Source: JBHJHK01 sp050330975 (GTDB lineage Bacteria > Pseudomonadota > Gammaproteobacteria > Competibacterales > Competibacteraceae). Taken from it: DNA of 10,614 nucleotides. The stretch spans positions 1 through 10,614 of the forward strand of contig JBHJHK010000359.1 in assembly GCA_050330975.1 (NCBI GenBank), read 5' to 3'. The notes below the pieces were generated by a model, which saw nothing but the letters and a program-made list of their open reading frames with translations, made no database searches and had not been told where the DNA came from. The position numbers and the translations under genes are program-made. The stretch's first letter is position 1. Each line of letters opens with the position of its first letter. Of the stretch, positions 6,339-10,614 are shown in pieces.

Positions 6339-7250
6339 GAAATGCACCCGCCCCAGGTGGCTGATGTCATAGCCCCCCAGTTCGGCGGCCTGGTGGGCAA
6401 ACCGCTCCTGGCGGGCAAAGGCCATGAGGCGCTGGAAGGGGGCCTCAAAATAGGCCCAGCGCCCCACCACCAGGTCGTAGCGCTCCACGGTCAACGGCAA
6501 AAAATCCAGCCCCAGGGGGCGGGCCGCGGCCTCGACCCCCAAACCCACCTCGGCCGCCCCACTGGCCACCGCCAGGGCCACATCGGTCTCGCTGCGCAGG
6601 GGCAAAGCCTCAGCCACCAGGGTCAAACCCGCCTGGGCCAGCAACTGCTCTAGCAGCAGTTGACTGCCGCTCCCCGGCTGGCGTTGGGCAAAGCGCCGGG
6701 TGACGGCCGTCGCCAAGCCGTCGATCCCCGCGGGATTGCCCGGGGCCACCATCAGTCCCTGGCGGCGCCAGCCCCACTCCAATACCACCACCGGCCTGTT
6801 CGCCAACTCCCGGGCCACCCGGGCCTCGCTGTGGCGCTGGCTGGGGGGGTCGAACAGGTGGAGGCCACAGGCCAGGGCCTCCCCGGCGGCAAACCGGGCC
6901 AAGCCGTCCAACGAGCCGTTGAACAGCACCGCCAGGCCGCACTCCGATTCCCGCACCGCCCAGTCCAGCAAAGGATCGTGGCTGCCGGCGATGATGGCCG
7001 GCGGCCGGGGCGCCGCGGGTGGGGAGGGGATGGGGGTCTCGCCTTCGAGGTTCTCCAATAGCCACTGGTCGATGCGCTCCCGGGGAAAGAGCCATTTTCC
7101 CGCCGCTCGCGTGCAGGGAATCCGCCCCTTGGCCACGAGATCGTAAATTTTGCGCTCCTTGAGCCCGAGGTAAGCGGCGACTTCCCGGGTGGTGAGGAAG
7201 GCCTTTTCCCCGGCGTCGTTCCCTGCTTCCGGTGCGGTTCCCTGGATCAT
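6324..7250 (-). CDS. One-component regulator: excisionase-like HTH fused to a COG1910-type molybdate/tungstate-binding domain
   Basis: 308 residues, no signal peptide, so cytoplasmic. Residues 17-68 (AFLTTREVAAYLGLKERKIYDLVAKGRIP ... GKWLFPRERIDQWL) form an excisionase/MerR-like winged HTH. A proline-rich linker (72-84) leads to residues 86-297, a periplasmic-binding-protein fold of the COG1910 type: RRQGLMVAPGNP (162-173), RFAQRQPGSGSQLLLEQLL (186-204), ETDVALAVASGAAEVGLGVEAAARPLGLDFLPL and ERYDLVV. Proteins of this build are commonly encoded beside tungstate/molybdate transporters and are thought to sense the oxyanion. It is divergent from tupB, with a shared 104-bp control region, and upstream of the ModA-like gene, so control of both operons is the natural inference. 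GGAGGG at 7264-7269 precedes ATG 7250 with a long 11-base gap. Activator or repressor cannot be told from sequence. Confidence 0.87.
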   Translation of the reverse strand: MIQGTAPEAGNDAGEKAFLTTREVAAYLGLKERKIYDLVAKGRIPCTRAAGKWLFPRERIDQWLLENLEGETPIPSPPAAPRPPAIIAGSHDPLLDWAVRESECGLAVLFNGSLDGLARFAAGEALACGLHLFDPPSQRHSEARVARELANRPVVVLEWGWRRQGLMVAPGNPAGIDGLATAVTRRFAQRQPGSGSQLLLEQLLAQAGLTLVAEALPLRSETDVALAVASGAAEVGLGVEAAARPLGLDFLPLTVERYDLVVGRWAYFEAPFQRLMAFARQERFAHQAAELGGYDISHLGRVHFNGPE

Positions 7251-7354
7251 GGTGGCAAAAACCCTCCGTCGAGGGCTAGCATTGTGACTTCACAGATAGG
7301 CATAATTTACCAACCTTCATGCTTTGCTGAAAATTACCGGTAGTCGGGGAAAAT
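7251..7354. promoter_or_regulatory. Divergent promoter/operator region between the regulator and tupB
   Basis: Only 104 bases separate the two divergent starts, and the stretch is AT-rich compared with its surroundings. TGTGA-CT-TCACA (7283-7294) is a perfect inverted repeat and an operator candidate. For the plus strand, CATAAT at 7301-7306 is a good -10 hexamer but has no -35 at standard distance, which would fit an activated promoter. For the minus strand, TTTTCA, an 18-base spacer and TAAATT give a fair promoter reading toward the regulator. TTACC occurs at 7307-7311 and 7334-7338 with AT-rich left flanks. No ModE-type box is seen. Confidence 0.5.
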
Positions 7355-8062
7355 TTGCAAGATATCATCGCCGCCTTTGCCCTGGCCCTGACCCTCATTG
7401 GACGCGCCGATCCCCAGTTGGTGGAGATCGTTGGGTTGTCCCTCCAGGTGAGCCTCATGGCCGTCGCCGTGGCCTGTGGACTGGCCCTGCCCCTGGGGGC
7501 GGCGGTGGGGGCGTTGCGCTTCCCCGGCCGGGTCCTCCTCGCCGTGCTCCTCAACGCCCTCATGGGCCTGCCGCCGGTGGTGGTGGGCCTGGTGGTGTAT
7601 CTCCTGCTCTCCAACGCCGGTCCCTTGGGATTTTTGGGCCTGCTCTACACCCCCACCGCCATGATCATCGCCCAGACCATCCTGGTGACGCCTTTGATCG
7701 CCGCCCTCACCCGCCAAGTGGTGGAGGACCTCAACGCCGAATACGACGAGCAGCTGCGCTCGCTGCGGGTGTCCACGGCGACGCGCCTGGGAACGCTGTT
7801 GTGGGACGCCCGCTACAGCCTCCTCACCGCCGCCCTGGCGGGCTTTGGCCGGGCCATCGCCGAGGTGGGGGCGGTGATCATCGTCGGCGGCAACATCAAC
7901 CACGTCACCCGAGTCATGACCACCACCATCGCTTTAGAAACCGCCAAGGGCAATCTGGCCCTGGCCCTGGCCCTGGGGTTGATCCTCATCGCCCTGGCGG
8001 TGGTGGTCAATGGCGCCGTCATGGGGTTGCGGGCCACCGCCGGGCGGTTGGCCTATGCCTGA
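7355..8062 (+). CDS. tupB: Tungstate ABC transporter permease TupB
   Basis: 235 residues, start TTG 7355: an in-frame stop at 7328-7330 limits the choice, and the N-terminus lines up with the usual TupB layout (short amphipathic start, then VEIVGLSLQVSLMAVAVACGLALPLG). It is an inner-membrane permease with about five to six hydrophobic segments (near 27-50, 58-86, 100-118, 155-178, 200-224). The EAA cytoplasmic loop contacting the ATPase is visible as LAGFGRAIAEVGAVIIVGGNI (161-181), followed by NHVTRVMTTTIALETAKGN, both typical of the tungstate-specific branch. GGGGA at 7346-7350 is a close-spaced ribosome site. Its stop overlaps the tupC start by 8 bases (ATGCCTGA), so the two are translationally coupled. 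Being first in the operon, ahead of tupA, is unusual. Confidence 0.9.
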   Translation: MQDIIAAFALALTLIGRADPQLVEIVGLSLQVSLMAVAVACGLALPLGAAVGALRFPGRVLLAVLLNALMGLPPVVVGLVVYLLLSNAGPLGFLGLLYTPTAMIIAQTILVTPLIAALTRQVVEDLNAEYDEQLRSLRVSTATRLGTLLWDARYSLLTAALAGFGRAIAEVGAVIIVGGNINHVTRVMTTTIALETAKGNLALALALGLILIALAVVVNGAVMGLRATAGRLAYA

Positions 8063-8825
8063 GGTGGAGTGCGCCACCCCGACCCCCGCCGCCCCGTCGG
8101 TCACGGCGGGGGCGTTGTTCCCCGGCCGCCTGGAGGGGGTGGTGTACGCCGTCAAAGGCCAGCGCTTGGTGGACGACGTGACCCTGGAGATTCCCCCCCA
8201 CAGTTCCACGGTGATCCTGGGGCCCAACGGGGCGGGGAAGAGCTTGACCCTGCGGCTGCTCCACGGCTTGCTCTTGCCCACCGGCGGCCGGGTGACCTGG
8301 GGGGGGCGGCCCCTGGACGACGCCACGGGGCGGCGCCAGGCCATGGTGTTCCAGCGGCCGGTGCTGCTGCGCCGCACGCTGGCGGCCAACGTCGACTACG
8401 CCCTGGGGCTCCGCGTAGGGTCGGCCAAAGCGCGCCGACGGCGCCGCGACGCCTGCTTGGCCCAAGCCGGCTTAGAGGCGTTGGCCCGGCGGCCGGCGCG
8501 GCGTTTGTCGGGGGGGGAACAACAGCGCCTGGCCCTGGCCCGGGCCTTGGCCCTGGAGCCCGAGGTGTTGTTCCTCGACGAGCCCACCGCCAGCTTGGAC
8601 CCGGCGTCGGTGGTGGCCATCGAAGGCGCCATCCACCGGGCCCACCGCCAAGGCACCACCGTGGTGCTGGTCACCGACGACCTGGGCCAGGCCCGGCGCC
8701 TGGCCGAGCGGGTGGTGTTTCTCCACAAAGGGCAGGTGTTGGAGGCAGGGCCGGCCGAGGCCTTTTTCCACCGCCCCCAGACCGCTGCCGCCCGGGCGTT
8801 TTTGGCCGGGCAATTGGTGTTGTAG
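8055..8825 (+). CDS. tupC: Tungstate ABC transporter ATP-binding protein TupC
   Basis: 256 residues from ATG 8055, which overlaps the tupB stop. Seen in order: Walker A GPNGAGKS (56-63), Q-loop VFQRP (Gln100), signature LSGGEQQRLALARAL (151-165), Walker B VLFLDEP with catalytic Glu176, D-loop ASLD. At the H-loop the expected T-H-D reads T-D-D (Thr207-Asp208-Asp209), so the switch histidine is missing; the surrounding LGQARRLAERVVFL is typical of TupC. The first 27 or so residues (acidic, Ala/Pro/Thr-rich) precede the ATPase fold and have no clear role; a later start is possible. A run of eight G (8510-8517) encodes part of the signature motif. It powers import through TupB with TupA as the binding protein. 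Confidence 0.9.
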   Translation: MPEVECATPTPAAPSVTAGALFPGRLEGVVYAVKGQRLVDDVTLEIPPHSSTVILGPNGAGKSLTLRLLHGLLLPTGGRVTWGGRPLDDATGRRQAMVFQRPVLLRRTLAANVDYALGLRVGSAKARRRRRDACLAQAGLEALARRPARRLSGGEQQRLALARALALEPEVLFLDEPTASLDPASVVAIEGAIHRAHRQGTTVVLVTDDLGQARRLAERVVFLHKGQVLEAGPAEAFFHRPQTAAARAFLAGQLVL

Positions 8826-8836
8826 TCCCCAACTCG

Positions 8837-8842
8837 AGGAGG
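8837..8842 (+). promoter_or_regulatory. Consensus Shine-Dalgarno for the tupA GTG start
   Basis: AGGAGG ends 7 bases before GTG 8850 and selects it over the TTG that follows immediately. It allows strong independent translation of tupA at the end of the operon. Confidence 0.7.
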
Positions 8843-8849
8843 ATTTGCC

Positions 8850-9680
8850 GTGTTGAATACCCTGCGCAACCCGCTGTCGTTGGCCCTGGGCGCCCTGTTG
8901 GCCCTGGGCCTCACCGCCGCTGCGGCCCAAGACGAGTTCATCGTCCTCCAGTCCACCACGTCGACGGAAAATTCCGGGCTGTTCGCCGCCATTTTGCCCC
9001 CGTTTACCGCCGAGACCGGCATCGAAGTGCGGGTGGTGGCGGTGGGCACTGGCCAGGCGTTGAAAAACGCCCGCAACGGCGACGGCGATGTGCTGTTGGT
9101 CCACTCCAAGCCCGCCGAGGAGCAGTTTGTCGCCGAGGGTTACGGGGTCGAGCGCTTCGATGTGATGTACAACGACTTCGTCATCGTCGGCCCCGCCGCC
9201 GACCCGGCCGACGTCAAAGGCAGTCGCGACGCCACGGCGGCGCTAGAGGCCATCGCCGCCGCCGAGGCGGTGTTCGTCTCCCGAGGCGACGACAGCGGTA
9301 CCCACCGCAAAGAGCTGAGTCTGTGGCGCGAGGTCGGCGTCGATGTGGCGTCGGCCAGCGGCCAATGGTACCGGGAGGCCGGCACCGGCATGGGCCCCAC
9401 CCTCAACGTCGCCATCGCCATGGACGGCTACGTCCTCACCGACCGGGCCACCTGGATCGCCTTTGGCAACAAGGGCGACCACGCCATTGTCGTGGAGGGA
9501 GACCCCGCCCTGTTCAACCAATACGGCGTCATTTTGGTCGACCCCGAACGCCACCCCAAGGTCAAGGCCGAGGCCGGCCAGCGGTTTATCGACTGGCTCA
9601 CGGGGCCCGTCGGCCAGGCGGCCATCGCCGATTTTGAAGTCCAGGGTCAGCAGCTGTTCTACCCCAACGCCAGCCGCTGA
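8850..9680 (+). CDS. tupA: Tungstate-binding periplasmic protein TupA
   Basis: 276 residues from GTG 8850. The signal peptide has a basic N-end, the core LSLALGALLALGLTAAAA and a cut near residue 26. The mature protein opens with FIVLQSTTSTENSGLF: the S-T-T-S motif (35-38) is the TupA version of the T-T-T-S oxyanion site. SRGDDSGTH (144-152) carries the second ligand-binding segment, including Arg145 and Thr151. Later blocks EAGTGMGPTLNVAIAMDGYVLTDRATWIAFGNKGD and LFNQYGVILVDPERHP are also family-typical. These features separate it from ModA (molybdate) and WtpA. It delivers tungstate to TupBC with high affinity; tungsten would serve enzymes such as W-formate dehydrogenase or aldehyde oxidoreductases, none of which are in the window. 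The C-terminus ends in a short repeat (see 9673-9695). Confidence 0.92.
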   Translation: MLNTLRNPLSLALGALLALGLTAAAAQDEFIVLQSTTSTENSGLFAAILPPFTAETGIEVRVVAVGTGQALKNARNGDGDVLLVHSKPAEEQFVAEGYGVERFDVMYNDFVIVGPAADPADVKGSRDATAALEAIAAAEAVFVSRGDDSGTHRKELSLWREVGVDVASASGQWYREAGTGMGPTLNVAIAMDGYVLTDRATWIAFGNKGDHAIVVEGDPALFNQYGVILVDPERHPKVKAEAGQRFIDWLTGPVGQAAIADFEVQGQQLFYPNASR

Positions 9681-9695
9681 ACCCCGCCGCTGAAC
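9673..9695. repeat. 10-bp direct repeat, 13-bp period, across the tupA stop codon
   Basis: GCCGCTGAAC occurs at 9673-9682 and 9686-9695. The first copy includes the tupA TGA stop; the second copies it just downstream in another frame. Confidence 0.8.
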
Positions 9696-9749
9696 AAATT
9701 CCCCCCCAGGGGGACCTAACCGGGGATCAACGGTCTAGGAGAACGCGTG

Positions 9750-10614
9750 ATGCCCGGTTATCTGCCCTTCGCCGGCGCCTTGGAGCTGCCGGCCTACGTC
9801 TGCGACAACTGCGGTTTTTGGCAGCGCTATTTCGAGCGCCCCCCGAGCTGCCCGCTGTGCCTCGACGGCCGCCACGTGGTGCCCCAGACGGGCTGGCAGT
9901 TCTGGAGTGAATCCGAAGCCCAAGAGCGGTTTCCCTGCCACTGGCGAGAGGAAGAGCCGGGGGTGTGGCGGTTTTGGAACCACCCCGTCAACGGCATCGG
10001 CGCCAACGCCTACCTCATCGTCGGCGAGGGGGGAAATCTGGTGTTTGAGGGGGGGACGGGGTTCAGCCAAGCCGCCTTGGACCACATGGCCTCCTTGGGG
10101 GGCGTCCAGGTGCTGTCCGCCTCCCACCCCCACAGCTACGGGGCCCTGTGGCAGATACAGCGCCGCTTTGACCCGGAACTGGCCCTCCACCCCGGGGATT
10201 TGGCCTGGACCAACGCCGTCCAGGTGACCTGGCCCTTCGACGAGCACTTGACGCCTCTACCGGGGTTGACCCTCTACCTCACCGCCGGCCATTTTGCCGG
10301 CCACGCCGTGCTCTACGACGAAAAGCGGCGCATCCTGTTTTGCGGTGACGCCTTGAAATTCGACGTGGATCCGGAGGATCCCCGCCGGGCGGTGGCCATT
10401 TCCGCCCACAAGTCCTTTGTCCGGGGGGTGCCCCTGACGCCTTCGGAACTGCGCCGCTATCGAGACGTTTTCGCCCCGTTGGATTTCGTCCAAACCTGGA
10501 CCCCCTTTGAGCAGGCCCGCAACAGCGGCCGGGCCGAGGCGTTGGCCCTCATCGACGCCATGTTGGCCACCCGGCCCCCCGCCGCGCCGGTGCCCCTGGA
10601 GGAACTCGAGGTGG
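9750..10614 (+). CDS. Zinc-ribbon plus metallo-beta-lactamase-fold protein (3' end outside the window)
   Basis: The reading frame is open from ATG 9750 to the window end (288 residues so far). AGGAG at 9737-9741 precedes it by 8 bases; GTG 9747 is an in-frame alternative. Residues 18-37 hold two Cys-x2-Cys pairs (Cys18/Cys21 and Cys34/Cys37), a rubredoxin/zinc-ribbon-like knuckle. Residues 80-250 look like a metallo-beta-lactamase fold: GANAYLIVGEGGNLVFEGG, then SHPHSYG (126-131) where H-x-H-x-D-H is expected, TAGHFAGHAVLYD (His181), FCGDALKFD (Asp200) and SAHKSF (His220). The first metal site could form, but Asp and His of the second are Tyr130 and Gly131. It lies 69 bases after tupA on the same strand and may be in the tup operon. 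No specific substrate can be named. Confidence 0.78.
   Translation, partial: MPGYLPFAGALELPAYVCDNCGFWQRYFERPPSCPLCLDGRHVVPQTGWQFWSESEAQERFPCHWREEEPGVWRFWNHPVNGIGANAYLIVGEGGNLVFEGGTGFSQAALDHMASLGGVQVLSASHPHSYGALWQIQRRFDPELALHPGDLAWTNAVQVTWPFDEHLTPLPGLTLYLTAGHFAGHAVLYDEKRRILFCGDALKFDVDPEDPRRAVAISAHKSFVRGVPLTPSELRRYRDVFAPLDFVQTWTPFEQARNSGRAEALALIDAMLATRPPAAPVPLEELEV

Noticed and set aside
7283..7294. CRP/FNR-type binding site
   Set aside because: The half-sites match, but the 2-base spacer is not the 6 bases (CRP) or 4 bases (FNR) needed; kept only as a generic dyad.
8069..9637. A 522-codon open frame on the plus strand across tupC and tupA
   Set aside because: It is a shifted frame, Arg/Gly/Pro-rich and without motifs; the true frames show Walker motifs and TupA signatures.
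9701..9713. Terminator hairpin between tupA and the metallo-beta-lactamase-fold gene
   Set aside because: CCCCC and GGGGG could pair only around a 1-3 base loop and no T-tract follows, so it is not a convincing terminator.
1..10614. CRISPR arrays, tRNA, rRNA, riboswitches
   Set aside because: No regularly spaced repeats, no tRNA-like cloverleaf or conserved rRNA segments, and no recognisable Moco/Wco-riboswitch-like leader were seen; intergenic gaps are all under 200 bases.

Overview
This is a GC-rich proteobacterial chromosomal window with ten intact or nearly intact genes and one transposase tail. The order pilD-coaE-zapD on the minus strand is a classic gammaproteobacterial arrangement, so a gammaproteobacterium is the best guess. 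I cannot name the genus. About half of the genes start with GTG or TTG, and G-runs of 7 to 10 are common in coding sequence.

Layout. (1) 3-149 is the C-terminal tail of an IS66-type transposase, with a candidate insertion-sequence end at about 170. (2) 253-2536, minus strand, is a tightly overlapping operon: prepilin peptidase (pilD), dephospho-CoA kinase (coaE) and the FtsZ-associated protein ZapD (zapD). The usual upstream pilB/pilC are not adjacent. (3) 2537-2722 is a divergent intergenic region with a perfect 19-bp palindrome. (4) 2723-4351, plus strand, is a two-gene unit: a D-2-hydroxyacid dehydrogenase and a fumarylacetoacetate-hydrolase-family enzyme, probably catabolic or metabolite repair. 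(5) 4491-5408, plus strand, encodes a secreted protein with a Spondin_N-like domain followed by a DUF4214-like tail. A GC-rich hairpin lies between it and the convergent gene downstream.

(6) 5429-10614 is an oxyanion module. Minus strand: a COG1910-type one-component regulator (excisionase-like HTH fused to a substrate-binding-protein fold) followed by an orphan ModA-like periplasmic binding protein. Plus strand, divergent from the regulator: tupB (permease), tupC (ATPase) and tupA (tungstate-binding protein), then a metallo-beta-lactamase-fold protein with an N-terminal zinc ribbon that runs off the window.

How it may work together: the regulator probably reads cytoplasmic tungstate/molybdate through its binding-protein-like domain and controls the shared 104-bp divergent promoter region. 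TupA-B-C import tungstate. The orphan ModA-like protein has no permease or ATPase of its own here and could feed TupBC or act as a second sensor/scavenger. The points I would look at first are the missing H-loop histidine of TupC, the degenerate second metal site of the metallo-beta-lactamase-fold protein, the two-binding-protein arrangement, and the palindrome in front of the dehydrogenase gene.
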